The translations under genes were made by a program, and so were the position numbers. From Oidiodendron maius Zn (lineage: Eukaryota > Ascomycota > Leotiomycetes > Myxotrichaceae), in the NCBI GenBank assembly GCA_000827325.1, contig KN832873.1, positions 127,037 to 191,036 of the forward strand: 64,000 nucleotides of DNA, given 5' to 3'. Shown in pieces: positions 33,381 to 45,537 of this stretch. Under the pieces are notes generated by a model, which saw only the letters and a list, made by a program, of their open reading frames with translations, had not been told where the DNA came from and did no database searches. How positions within the stretch are numbered: the first letter of the stretch is position 1; every line of letters begins with the position of its first letter.

Positions 33381-34480
33381 GTATGTCTCCGAGTAGTGCA
33401 GAGATTGTTAATCTCAGTCGAAGTCCGCGGTTGCCGGTTAATTTGGTATACTGTAGTCAAATGTGGAAGTCGATTTCGCTAGGCAGCTGCTTTCCTGATT
33501 CGAGAGAGCGAAGCGCGCTTCGGTATATTTCAGGGTCCCCATGAGGTAACCGACATCCCTGCGAAGCAAAAATCCCGTAGTAAAGCTGATGACCGCGGCC
33601 GAAGTGCAAAAATCTCAACGAAAAATAGTGCAGCCATGTTGTCTCATTTGTGGCACCGTCTTTTCCCCGCATTGGTATGCTCTTCTTTATAACCTGTACA
33701 TTGGCTAATTAGTTGCGCGATAAGTGCCTTGTCCTGAAATCAATATATATCTAAATCATACATTTTCTACGCCTCAACAACGTTTCTACAGCGTGAAATT
33801 TAGTCATGATTTATAATACTTATTTAAATACAGTACAAAGAGGATTTTATGTCTAAGGGTCAGGGTGTATTTAAGTTTCATGGGTCAGAACTTGTGATTG
33901 TATAAGTCAGTAAAAAACGGCGCTCGGCTTTACTTGCCACCTAGGCAAAGTCAATTCTACAGCTACTCACCTATGGGCAATAAAATCACTCCCGCGCGCA
34001 AGTTGATGCTACAGTACCCCAACGCCCGTGGTTTGATAAACCCAAGAATTGGCAAGATTATTTGCTGTCGTTTAACATGTGTATGCCGAGGATTTTGTGA
34101 CAGCCTCACATTCAAGTGTCCCTATCGGCGAGGCGAATGGTGTATACGTGCTGTATTTCACGCGAATACTAAAGGAAGGAAAGAAGGAAGGAAGGAAGGA
34201 AGGAAAGGAAAGAGCCCTAGCTAGGTACACTAAGATTTATGGTGCGCGACGTGATGCACATGCCATCACAGGTTTCGTGTCACGCCTAGTAGGTGCAGGA
34301 GAACGTCACGTGAGGGGTAATAATTCAGGTTCTAATTCTCTAAGATAGCTGAAATCAACGCAGCCTTATATATCCCTAGACTCAAACTCCTTATTCAAAA
34401 TATCCATAATATTAAGGGGCCATTTTACCTCTTGCGAACAGATATTAGTCTCAAGCCTTGTTTTAAGGGATATATTACTT
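33381..34480. other. Intergenic with a GGAA microsatellite
   Basis: A (ggaa/gaag)n tract lies at about 34172-34210. A 71-codon minus-strand frame (33457-33672) has no good splice link to the neighbouring gene. Confidence 0.45.
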
Positions 34481-34735
34481 CTTGAACAGAGGCAATATAG
34501 GTGCACAGGTTGTAGTCGGATATCAAGGTGAAACTCAGTGTTATATTGAGTGATGCAGAGACAACTAATGTAAGAAGAGATTCAGGAGAACTAGAGCCTT
34601 TTATGCTTAATACTATACACTTAATTGAGTCACCAATAGGCTCCTACCTGGTCACCTTATAGGCACCGGTAGGCAGCCTAATAGGCAGATGTGTAGTATG
34701 TGTAAATGTGCCCGAAGCCCTAGGACCTAGTCAAT
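34481..34735 (-). mobile_element. 255 bp repeat element, copy C, with 7 bp flanking duplication
   Basis: Inverted relative to A and B. Flanked on the plus strand by attactt at 34474-34480 and 34736-34742. Very close in sequence to A and B. Confidence 0.8.
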
Positions 34736-34742
34736 ATTACTT

Positions 34743-35293
34743 ATATGCGTGTATGCGTTGAGGATTCGAAGCTATTCAGCCTATTTGAGCAGCTCAGACT
34801 GGATTAGTAACCAGCTGCCGCAACATTTCGTGAATTCCGATAGCACAACAGCTAGACTTTCGGATGTCCGGCAGCCCTCCGCTTAGACCACTGTGTGCTG
34901 GCCCCTCCCCCCAGCTTAGCTCGGTAGATGCTCGATCTTATTCATATTTAGGATCTGGCTAGCCAGTTTAGTTTCACCGAGATACATTCCATTTCTCAGG
35001 GATCCGCCGTGAACTTCCAGAATATTGATACGTATGATATAGGTAGTTCTGTAATCTTATACTCCCCCCGCACCGCAGGTCAAATTTCACAGAAGATCCG
35101 AATAGGTACACAGTTTACGGTATCTAACATGGAATTATTTTGACTATATATTCTGCTCGATGCTGAAGCACCACGTATATTGGTCATGGACAGCACGAAG
35201 TCCAAGCCTCGGAGTAGTATGTGCTTGGATTTACGTGAGGTGTCAGAAGCGTCTCCAGAGGCAGGAGCGTGTGGAGGGCTGATTTGAAGGGAG
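34743..35293. other. Intergenic, no gene seen
   Basis: Nothing recognised. Confidence 0.5.
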
Positions 35294-35650
35294 TCATCCT
35301 AATGTCGCCGAAAAAGTACTGGACAGAATTTGAAACACGCATCTCCCTTTGTCCCTACCTAGTGTGTCTGCACAATAAAGGTATTAGCCAACCATCTGAA
35401 CCATTAGACTCCGCCACTCACCTGTGTGGCCAATTCGGACAATCGGATCGTGCAGCTCATCATCAGCATCCCGGCATTCGCAGAGCGGCTGCATGCTGCG
35501 GACCGCTTGCCGGAGCAAACCCATGCTTCCTTCAGCCATCGTCAGTGGGAGCCATCCAACCGTGAATAGCGGACAGAAAGATTTACAAAGGAACTGCAGT
35601 GATCTCGATAGCTGCTCGTTGAAGGGAAGGTGACCTCTTCGAAGCATCAC
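35294..35650 (-). CDS. Short unknown spliced gene or gene remnant
   Basis: Exon 1 35650-35422 and exon 2 35367-35294 are separated by a textbook 54 bp intron (gtgagt, ctaatacc branch site, gtgcag), giving 100 residues. Sequence features: SLQFLCKSFCPLF, MGLLRQAVRSMQPLCECRDADDE. Without the good intron I would not have called it. No family recognised, and it may be the surviving end of a larger gene such as a fungal regulator. Confidence 0.4.
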
Positions 35651-36351
35651 GACTACTCTGTTACTAAGATATTACTAACTCTTCGAATTTAAAATGTCTA
35701 CATTGCTCCATCGTGAGTAAAATCCCCAGCGCTCCCCCTATGACCATAATCGTAAAATCTTGCAGTTTTCATGCAATAAGGTTGAAGCTAGATGACTTAT
35801 AAGTAGCCTGTGGAGCTCCGGCTCGGGTCCTCCCGGCACTGTCGATCAACGCGGGGCGATCCCACTGCACCATAGATGCCGGTAGTTAGACCCCATCAAT
35901 CCTGACAGCCACTTAGGCCCCAACACGTCATTTGAACTCGTCATTCTCTTGGATTTCAAGCTTCGGGATTGGCCAGAGGCTCATATTGCACAAATAGCCT
36001 CCACCAATGTCTAGGACACAGTTATTGATCGGGGTGCTCTGCAGTAGAGAGGCAAAAAAAAAGGAAATAAAAGAAGCCAAAGAAAATGAGACTTTATTTT
36101 AGTTGGACACTACTGGTAGATCGCCGGATTACTCCATGCAGACTGCAAGTACACTTGGTTTTGCAACAACGGAAGTCCGCTATGGTTCAGTATTCTTAAA
36201 GTCACCTGGTCAAAATACACCGCCATTCATCTATTTCAGCACATCACTCGCCGTCTTCCTTCCATATCTCTCTCATCATTGCCTGTATACAGAGAGCAAG
36301 AAACCTAACTCTTTCTACCTTGATCACAGATCGCAATTGGTTTCCCGCAAA
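35651..36351. other. Intergenic, no gene seen
   Basis: Upstream of the 225-residue gene. A 12-base A run is at about 36053-36063. Confidence 0.5.
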
Positions 36352-37240
36352 ATGTCTACTAGCTACACGATATCTGTCGAAAATAACCGTGGTGCGAATA
36401 CTAATTATGCAGTCTTCATGGAACCTCCTCAGTTCACTGGGGGTCAGCAACCTTGGATGAATGTCTGGTATACGTCATTTGTTCCTTATCATGGAAACTT
36501 TGAAATACGGACTGGAGTGGACTTTTATGCTTGTATGAACCATTCCTTACTTCATTTAGATTGCCAGTTTAAATCTCTATTTCTATTGAAGCTAATCCGT
36601 AATTTTCTAGGGGTTGGAACTGTGCCTACGAGACCTGCACCAGGTGTGGTAGTCAACAGTGGCATGTGCCTGCTCACTCGTCTGGGTACAACTACAACAC
36701 CTGGAAGTAGGTGCTAATTGTCTGAATTATACTCGCCATTTGGCTACTTAAGAAGTCCAAATACTAATGATACTTTTTAACAGGCACCTTTGAGAAGAAG
36801 ATTATTCAAAGCTTCCCTACGATTGAAGAAATCAGCCCGTCTGCTATTCTTGGTGCATATGAAGTCCAGACTGGAACAGATTTTACAGTACCCAATGGCA
36901 CTTATCTTCTTGGGCTTGCAAAAGTCAATAATCGAGGGCAGGTTGCCCCAGTTGCGTCAGTATGTTTATCTATCTGGTTAAAGCTAGTTGATTGATCGCT
37001 GATTGCGACTACTAGATGGCTCCATTAAACAACATGAAAGTCCAGGTTACCCCAAAGATGAAGTTTTTCGTCTCTGAAAGTCAGCAGGTGGCAGGTGAAA
37101 TTGTTGACTATAGCGCTGTTGCCAGAGATGGTGCCACCATTGACTTTAGTAGTGGGCAGGGACTGGGCAAGTTCTATGCCCGTGTGGTTCAAAACACTGA
37201 CGGGAGGTTCACTGTGACATATTATGACGCCTTCGAATAA
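36352..37240 (+). CDS. Unknown 225-residue cytosolic protein, beta-rich
   Basis: Exons 36352-36532, 36611-36706, 36784-36959 and 37016-37240; all phases agree and all introns have GT...AG with CTAA-type branch sites. The protein begins MSTSYTISVENNRGANTNYA, has FMEPPQFTGGQQPWMNVW, then GVDFYAWVGTVP, a Thr-rich TRLGTTTTPGS, the strand-rich LGAYEVQTGTDFTVPNGTYLLGLAKV, and ends in FTVTYYDAFE. Alternating polar and aromatic residues suggest a beta-sandwich. No signal peptide and no Cys pairs. It recalls fungal conserved hypotheticals of about 220 residues that open with an 'N..G....Y..F..PP' stretch; function unknown. Confidence 0.75.
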
Positions 37241-38285
37241 GAATGGAGCGGAGACAGGAAACTCCATCAGTAGCTAATTTTAGGTGGACTTTCAGAATTA
37301 TCTCTAGCATCTACCTGATATTGAAGCAGAAGTTTTCATGATTTATACACGAAATGCGGTGCTCTGGCTATTATTGGACTTATTGCTGATGCAAGAGTAT
37401 CAATAGTAGCAGTCGACATCCGGTGTCGATATATCCAGCCCTCTGAGCTTTTTATTTTAATAGGCGTTGCTTTAAATCATGCTATGCTACCTTTAGCAGG
37501 CACAAGTCTAGCTGTAGAATAAGCTTTTAACAAGTGGCAAGTACAGCCGAGCCCAATTTCGCGCGACTTTTTACAACCACGAGTTCTAACCATGAAACCA
37601 ACACACCTTAAACCTAAAACATATAAAATTCACTTTATGATATATTTGAATGACTTTTATAACTCTTGCTCAAATTTTAGATTTTAGAAACGCCCATAAG
37701 GTGTAGAAAATGTATAATTAAGTAAATAGTGATTTAACGACAGCACACTCATCGCATAACTAATTAGCCAGTATACAAGTGATAAAGGATAGAACACAAA
37801 GGTAGGAAACAGACGAAACTAGGTATAAAACTAGATGGCTACAAATTTTGAAATGCTTTTTGTGGTCGCGAATTTTGCTATTTGGTCGAGGTCGTATGCC
37901 TTTGCTACGGGATTTTCGGCTGGTAGGTTTTTCCTCTACGCAGGGATGGACGTTAATTCACTTCGTGGGCGGTCCGGGCATTACACAGCCAGCCCTTACG
38001 TAGAGGACGGGGCTATGCTGCATCGAGGAACCACCCAGAATACCAGAAAGAGAACTAAGGTCTTTCGTACCCACTGAGCAAGAGCTGTCGTTGGTACCTT
38101 GGCTTATGACGTCAGCCGGCTCGTTGCGCACCTGAAGTTCCGCGGTATCATGGGCGAGACATATGATGAGCTGCGACAACCGGAGAGGTAACTCCGGAAG
38201 GGTAGTTAGTAGGTAGAAATAGTATAATGAGCTGTTCTCCCGGCTCTTTGAGCATTTCGCACCCTTTTTTTCTGCCAGTCAAGAT
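37241..38285. other. Intergenic, promoter of erdS at the right end
   Basis: AT-rich. Overlapping 80- and 73-codon frames on opposite strands near 37.9-38.2 kb look like chance. Contains the CRE at 38107. Confidence 0.5.
38107..38114. promoter_or_regulatory. CRE palindrome TGACGTCA upstream of erdS
   Basis: Exact ATF/CREB site ending 172 bp before the erdS start codon. Confidence 0.6.
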
Positions 38286-41200
38286 ATGTCTTTTCTAAAG
38301 AAGCCACTCGCGAGATTAATTGAGCTGAATGATTCCCCAAGCTCTAGCAACACCTCAACCGAGTCGGTACCTAGCAAGTTTGAGGGCGTCTCTGCAAGTA
38401 GCCACTCGAGTAACTACCAAGCTTGCAGCCAAAATATCTCCTCTAGGAAAATTGATAGTGCCATCAATGATGACCCTCCCGACCCAGGCGATCGCCCTCG
38501 AGATAGCAGGAATCATGAAGCAGAGACAAAGGAGGAAGACAATATCACAGAACGCGAAGTCCAAAAATGGTTCCAGAAAGGCCAACGAATTGTGCTAAAC
38601 AATATTGACTTTGAAAGTAAGGGATGTCGGAATGAGGGAACGCGCAGGCTAACACGTACAGAGATGGACGGCGAGGATGTCAGCTTCCGAGCCCGTATAC
38701 ACGCACTACGCCGTATGAGCCCTAAACTGCTGTTCATTATTTTCCGTCATCAAATGACGACCATTCAAGGCGTGCTACACAGCCTCGAGATCCCTAGCGA
38801 TATTGACCGTATGTCTTGGACAGACACCTGAGGTGGTAAGCTAATGCTAACTGGCATGCAATATGAAGAAGGGCAAAGCATGAGTATCTCCGAAAATATG
38901 ATCCGGGATGTTGGGCACTACCCTATCGAATCGATTGTTCGCGTCCTGGGGAAGGTGCGAAAATCTCCTACACGAGTCATGAATGCAACAGTCCACCGTT
39001 ATGAACTCGAGGTTTATAAAGTACACAAGCTGGTGAACTTAACGGAGCGGGTTCCTTTCACTGTTTATGATGCAGAGAACACCAACAGATATATAGATGA
39101 TGATAACGTTAATGAAGAGGGAGACACTTCGTCTTCTGAAAGCTCTTCATCCTCTGGAAGTGATTGCAGAGCATCCCAGCCTTCCACTAGACGTATGTAC
39201 TACCCCTGACAGTAAGGTGCGTCCATCTAACGGCGGAACAGGCGGCACAGATGGGTCTAAGCAGCAGCGATTACTCCCGCAAAGATTCCGCCTCAATAAC
39301 CGCATTATAGACCTTCGGACTAGCTCCTCTCAATCAATCTTCCGAGTCCAGTCCGGTATCTGCAGCATATTTCGCTCCTACCTTGATTCTCATGGCTTCA
39401 TTGAGATTCATACTCTAAAACTTCAAAGCGGTGCTACAGAATCCGGGGCGATCGTTTTCGAGCTAAGATACTTTGGACGGCCCGCTTTCCTCGCTCAATC
39501 CCCTCAACTAGCCAAACAGATGGCTATTGCAGCAGATTTTGAGCGCGTCTATGAGATTGGCCCAGTATTTCGAGCAGAAAACAGTAATACCCCTCGACAT
39601 CTGACCGAATATATAGGGCTCGACTTGGAGATGGCGATAGATGAGCACTATCACGAGACCCTGGCGATAATTGATGGCATGTTCAAGACCCTTTGGAAAA
39701 AGATCTATGAGCAGTATGAAGAAGAAATCAAGTTGGTCGCTCAATTCTATCCATATGAACGAGTCAAATGGTTGGAAACAACCCCCTGCATTCCATTTGC
39801 GGATGCCGTCCAGATGCTCATAGACGATGGCTGGGTTAACGAAGATGGAATACCCCCCTCTAAGTATGACGATTTGGCCACTCCAGCGGAAGCACATCTC
39901 GGGACCCTTATCAAACAAATGTATGATACAGACTATTATATTATCGACAAATTTCCCACCTCCGCTCGACCATTCTATACAATGCCCGATCCTACCGACG
40001 CCCGCATCACCAACTCCTTCGACATCTTCTTGCGAGGACAGGAAATTCTATCAGGTGGCCAACGCATTCACGACGCAAACTTTTTGGAGAAGCGTTTGAA
40101 AGCCAACGGCATTCAAGACGATACCATGACCGACTACCTCGAAGGATTTCGCTGGGGAGCTCCTCCTCACGCAGGATGTGGAATTGGCCTAGAGCGTCTA
40201 ACGTCCCTCTTTTTAAACCTTGGTAATATCCGCCTCGCCTCTTTATTCCCACGAGATCCGAAATCTCTACCAGCTAGACCATTAGAACAGAAATTGCGGC
40301 ACGAAGAAGCGTCCACGACTACTCCACCCTGGGAGCACACAGAAAAAGCAAACGAGAGCAATGCCGATGTGCCTCGAGAAGCACAGCTCCAGCCTCTCGA
40401 AAAGCTGATAGCGAATTATGGCGATGCGGCGAATACGTCTTGGCTAGACACGCGCTATCACGTCTGGCGCCACGCCGCAACCGGAGCTGCCCAAGGATAC
40501 ATTGTCCGCGATAACTTCGCCATTGCTATCGGGGAGCCCCTGTGCGCCAAGTCACAGCAAGCACAGATCATCTCAGCCTATCTAAAATATCTGAGGGAAG
40601 AGCACAAAGAGCTGAAGCCTATCTGGTTGATCGTTGGTGCCGCTATAGCAGAATACCTCGGTGACAAATTGTCGTGGCGCACTCTCGCATGTGCTGCGGA
40701 ACAGAGAGTCGACCCGAGAAATAACCCAGCACTTGAGGACAAATATTTGGCAAGAAAAATCCGTCATGCTGAGAAGGAAGGTGTGAAGGAGATAGATATT
40801 CCAGCCACTGAACCTGTGCCTGAAGACCTAAGACAAAAGATTGATAAGAGGATTCAAGATTGGCAGGGAAACAGGAAAGGCGTACAGGTCCATCTCACAG
40901 AAATCCGGCCTTGGATCGATCAGGAACACCGTCGATATTACTACTCCCAAACTGCCAATGGCACCATCCAAGCTCTTGTTGTGTTGCACCAACTATCTCC
41001 CCAAAATGGCTACCAGGTCAAGTTCTCCCTTGAATTTCCGGGTGCAGCTTCTGGCACGATCGAGAGTTTGATCCTCCACTCTTTGAAGGCGATCGCCGCA
41101 GCAGATCCCGATGTTCGACAGGTTACTTTCGGTACGGGTGCAATGCCACATTTGGAGGGAGGTCGGAATATGGGGAAGTATAGAACTAAAGTTTTGAAGA

Positions 41201-41364
41201 GAGCTTATGAAGCTATCAATAAACATTTCGGTCTCACAAACAAGTCCGACTTCAGGGCAAAGATGGGAGTGGAGCTTGAGCCTGTTCATGTCTGCTACCC
41301 CAGAAGAGGGTTAGGAGCTAGTGGCATCCGTGCTATCATGGGCTTCCTCGAAGAGGATGGCTAG
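38286..41364 (+). CDS. erdS: AspRS-DUF2156 fusion, ergosteryl-3-beta-O-L-aspartate synthase
   Basis: Charges tRNA-Asp and passes the aspartate to the 3-OH of ergosterol, as described for ErdS of Aspergillus fumigatus. Exons 38286-38808, 38869-39192 and 39242-41364 give 989 residues. Residues 1-170: Ser-rich, charged extension. About 175-270: OB-type anticodon domain (SISENMI, ATVHRYELEVYKVHKL, ERVPFTVYDAEN). About 298-620: class II core with RLNNRIIDLRT, QSPQLAKQM, motif 2 VYEIGPVFRAEN (about 385) and motif 3 GCGIGLERL (about 594), then GNIRLASLFPRDP. About 667-985: DUF2156 acyl-tRNA transferase (SWLDTRYHVWRHAATGAAQGY, AIAIGEPLC, LSWRTLACA, ARKIRHAEKEGV, MGKYRTKVLKRAYE, GLGASGIRAIMG). The synthetase motifs are complete, so both halves should work. 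The HTPKL signature reads HTLKL. A housekeeping AspRS must exist elsewhere. Confidence 0.92.
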
Positions 41365-42517
41365 GTGGCTGGGTGAATGCTAATTATCACACAAGAGGCG
41401 ACGCAAGTGTGTACCCTGCTGAGAAGTCCTTCTCATCTAGTAGGCCATACAATAAGCTCTGGAACATCTGGCCAAATGGGCGATCCTAGGTGTTTTAGGG
41501 GCTACTTAGATTTCGTCCCAGACTCGCCATTGAGTTGCTGCCTATATAATATTCTAGACTTGTTCATTTATGTATAAATCAATTACTAATAGTACAATGA
41601 GTTGGAACTACAACTGGAGTAGTAGGTCATGCCATCTTATTTAACCCAAATCCTTACCGGGCATTTCGAATATTAATTGGCATTTAGCTGGTTTAAACGG
41701 CACATCCTATAAGCTTCCACCACGCTATATATGCTACTTATAATAGATGCCAATGCTACGAAGAACTTCCTTATCACGTAACTATAAGCGGGATCTTGAG
41801 CATAACACGGGATCTCGCAGGCCCGTTCCCCTTTAAGATCATGACGATTCTCTCAATTGCGATATGTGCTTGTGCGACAAGGCCCGGAGGTGCATCCATC
41901 AACCCACGAAATCCAAGACCAATACCAGCAATTTTATTTAGGCAAGGGGGCAAGTGCCGCAAGCCAGACAATCAGCCTCTTGTCAATGGAGATAATTTGT
42001 GGGCTGCCCGACTATGAGTTCTTAGTTCCTAGGACGCTCAGGGGTCACTCCAGACCAGGGCACTGCCCTCGCTTAGTAGTGGCTTTCACCAATTGAATCT
42101 AACACCGTAGTAATTACTCTAAGACGCAATATTGGAGATTAAATTCTTAAGTCCGTGGATATAATGGCCGCTAGCTTGCGCGTGGGGAGATTGCTGCTAT
42201 ATAACGGTGGTGCTAAGCCTTAATGAGATGGCCATTCGGTGAGAATTAAAAATTGGAATGGCAGAAGCCAAGCGGAGGCCAATGGGAGCCGAAGTGGCGT
42301 CGGTGGGCGCCGAGTTGGTTTGTATATCCCACAATGCTTAACAATAGAAAGCAGCAACTTCGGGTCATGATAAATGCTCTGAATATATCTAATAAAGCTT
42401 TCCTTCGCACAATATAAATATGTCTTCTAGGTGAGAAAGCTCTGCTCATCAATCAATTTGCTCCTCATTTCATACGCACCAAACTCCGCCAATAATATAG
42501 GTTCCTAACTTCCTACA
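41365..42517. other. Intergenic, no gene seen
   Basis: Antisense frames at 41774-42096 overlap on both strands and match no family. Confidence 0.45.
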
Positions 42518-43476
42518 ATGGCTGCTATTAAAAACGTCGCAGTAATTGGCGTGAGTGCTTGTTCTCTGTCATCTTCGGAAAAACATAAGTTCGTAACCTC
42601 TCTCAGGGATCAGGTGCGATCGGGAAGCCCGTGTTAGACGCGCTTGTCAGCTCCGGCAAATTCAAAATCACAATTCTGTCGCGTTCATCGTCCAAAAGCC
42701 GCTTTCCAGCCTCAATCACAGTGCTACCCGTCGATTACAATTCTATAGAGTCCCTTACCGCTGCCCTCAAAGATCAAGATGCTGTTGTATCTACTATCGG
42801 TATGGAAGGGATACTCGGCCAAACTCTCATCTTTGACGCCGCTATCGCAGCTGGCGTTAAGCGCTTCCTCCCGTCAGAGTTTGGGTCAGACATCAGTAAT
42901 TCCAAGACCGCTGCCCTGCCAGTCTATGAACACAAAGTTGCTGTGCGCAAACATATCGAAGAGAAGGTCAAGAATGGCACGGATATTACCTATACATACG
43001 TCATTAATGGCACATTCCTGGACTGGGGTATCGAAGTTGGGTTCTTGGTTAACTGGAAAGAAGGCAAACCAAGAGTTTTTAATGGTGGTGACAGACCGAT
43101 TTCAATCACAACCCTCGGATCTGTTGGATTGGCTGTTGTGGGTGTACTCAGCGAACCTGAGGAAACCAAGAATAGGTCTGTCTTCGTTCACGACATTGTT
43201 ATAACCCAGAATCGCCTAATTGAGCTCGCAAAGAGCGTCCAGCCAACGAAGAAATGGGATCCAGTTGACGATGATGTTGTTGAAGTAGAGAAAATTGCGA
43301 ACAAAAAGTTAGCTAATGGCCAGGCTGATATGGAGCTAATGTATGAGTATCTTTACGTGGCGGTGTTTGGCGAGGGTTATGGAGCTAAGATGGAAAATGT
43401 GGATAATAAGCTTTTGGGGGTGCCTGGGAAAACAGAGGCGAACATTAAGGCTATCTGGAAGAAGTTATTGGTTTGA
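42518..43476 (+). CDS. NmrA-like/isoflavone-reductase-type NAD(P)-binding protein
   Basis: Exon 1 42518-42550 (11 codons) and exon 2 42607-43476 give 300 residues; the intron splits the Rossmann loop, as is common in this family. The dinucleotide motif is VAVIGGSGAIGKPV, followed by LSRSSSKSRFP (an Arg/Ser-rich NADP-type loop), DAVVSTIG, and AAGVKRFLPSEFGSD, the family signature. NGTFLDWG and a C-terminal substrate domain follow (VQPTKKWDP, DMELMYEYLYVAVFGEG). Relatives reduce phenolic compounds or sense the NADP redox state (NmrA). The Lys expected in the active site of the reductase group appears in the YEHKVAVRKH region. Substrate unknown. Confidence 0.9.
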
Positions 43477-44898
43477 TGGACTGTGCTATATACTGAGGGT
43501 TTGATGCTCAATTCATCATATTAACATTCTTAAAGTCGCAATCTGCTTAGCCCAAAGATTATGAAAAGTTGAACGTTAACATGGTTATGATTAGTGACAT
43601 TTTCGCCACCTTCAAATATTATATGTGAGTCCAAAATCCGTACTTCTCATCTTTGTTCAGATCTATAAAATGATAGGACGCTAATTATGTTGAGCCTTAT
43701 CACAAAATACCACAAATCCTAACACACTACTGTGGTATTCGAAGTTAATTTCAACTCTCATATCTCAGCATTGTAAATAATTAGATCTATGAGGTATTAT
43801 CCGGAGCTCTCTTTTACCCAGAAAATATGATCTAGCGCAGTTGTCTAGAATCTCTCTTTTTACTACCATACAGAACCTTGACTTCTGGATACCAAAACAA
43901 GCTGCGATACAAGTGATAAGCCAACCAAAATAACAGTCGGGACAAGACAGCGTTAATCCGATTGTGCTGAGGGAAGGACCTCCTTAGGTAAGTTCCAGGG
44001 TCTGTCCTCTTTTGTCTCGCAGGCTCGCGTCTTCTCCATTTTTGTACAGAGCCTTGACCGTATCGAGGCTGTTACTCTCGTATCGGCTGTATGTATTGAC
44101 AGCGAGGCATACAGGTGTCCTCTCTCGTATATCCGGAGAGTATATGGTGTCAGTGGCGCTTATATATTACATCACTTTGAATGCGAGAGCCAATTACCAC
44201 ACGAGGGCTACTCTCCCCCTCCCCCTAAATAAATGTAACAGTGGGTCTACGGAGCGCAGAAATTCTAGCATACAAAACTCCCCGGCCAAGAGGGCCCACT
44301 ATTACATTTACTTGTATTTAGGGGGTGATAGTACTAAGCAAAGGTTTTTTGGCACCAGCCGAGGGGCTAATATGCTATTCCGCTAGCAGAATCCGGGGTA
44401 GGTCCGGGAGCATGGGGTATGTCATGAAATTCACAGATCTTTCAAGGGATCTCTATAGCTACCGGCTAGATACTACCTAGGGTCTTCGTCTCAGCCTACC
44501 CGCTTATACCTATACTAGAGATGTTAGTATAGGAGCACTACTCATCAAGTCACAAGCTGCAGAATCGACGTGCACTTCGCTTAGACCAAAAGGATATTAG
44601 TGCACCACCGCAGCAATACCTCCAAGACATTTTTATGTAAATTTATCTTCGGAGTCATGACTACGAGGCGTAGAGTGGCGACAATCGCGGTAATAGATCT
44701 CTGGTTTAATTCCATGTGTGGACGGGCCTGAAGTGCAACGCTGACGTCATGATAATCATCAACGGAGGCAACGCCCCCAATAGCTCGAAGCCAAGCAAAA
44801 ATTGGCGTTAGAGTATGTTTGAAATAAAAATCATTTCCTTCTACTTTTCCGTCGGCGTGAGGTGAGATTCACAATGACATTCCAGCGTTTGTAACATT
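43477..44898. other. Intergenic, CRE near the right end
   Basis: About 1.4 kb. A 124-codon plus frame (44012-44386) has low-complexity composition and no family. The right 160 bp holds the CRE of the F-box gene. Confidence 0.45.
44742..44749. promoter_or_regulatory. CRE palindrome TGACGTCA upstream of the F-box gene
   Basis: Exact site ending 150 bp before the ATG at 44899. Confidence 0.6.
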
Positions 44899-45537
44899 AT
44901 GGCTGTTATCTCGGATCTCCCACCTGAACTTCTACTTCAGATTTACGAATCTTTGGCGAGTATCGATGATGTCTACACATTAGCACGTTGTTCAAAGTTG
45001 CTATATAGTATTATAGCTGTCGATGAAAATGGTTGCAGGATTATGACGATGATCATTGTAAGTGCATAGGACCTCTAACCACGTAAGACCCAACTCTCAC
45101 TGGCTCAGGCACACTCCCCTATTCATCGCTACGATTCGCCGCTCTGCCAGTTTATTGATGCCGAACAGAGAATGAAAGCCTTTTGCAATAGCAACAGTCC
45201 GATCCCTCATTTTCAGGCAGCTGCTCTCTTTCGCAGGTCGTTTTACCCCGGCGACGAGAGTTTAACAAGGGATCAAGTCTGGTCAGTTGTGTGTCGATGG
45301 AAAGCAGTTAAATCGCTTTATCTAGATGGCCATACCTGTGCGAAATCCGCCTACAGCCTTGTAAGATCTATGAGCCTGCCGGGCGATGAGGTCAGCTCTG
45401 CAAGGTGTTGCTCAGATGATGGTCAAGATGACTTAGAGGCTTGTTTAACAGGAATGCAGAGCTTTGCGCAATATTATGAGCAGGTTGTATGGGTATGGTT
45501 AACTGGAGAGGTGGAGCAGTGTATGGCAATTTTTTAG
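44899..45537 (+). CDS. F-box protein
   Basis: Exons 44899-45057 and 45109-45537, phase 0, 195 residues. The F-box fills the N-terminus: SDLPPELLLQIYESL, then IDDVYTLARCSKLLYSII, which would bind Skp1 in an SCF ubiquitin ligase. The rest has no WD40, LRR or ankyrin repeats; it includes FIDAEQRMKAF, DQVWSVVCRWKAVKSLYL and a Cys/Asp-rich turn (RCCSDDGQDD). Short fungal F-box proteins of this design, with an unassigned C-terminal half, are numerous. Target unknown. Confidence 0.8.

Noticed and set aside
33457-33672. 71-codon frame as the first exon of the 31756-33380 protein
   Set aside because: It ends in a stop without a usable donor before it, and the main gene already has its own ATG.
41774-42096. 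Small genes on either strand
   Set aside because: Overlapping frames of 65-79 codons on both strands, no motif, no introns and no recognised family.
44012-44386. 124-codon open frame
   Set aside because: Composition is skewed and irregular; no homology recognised and no promoter or splice support.
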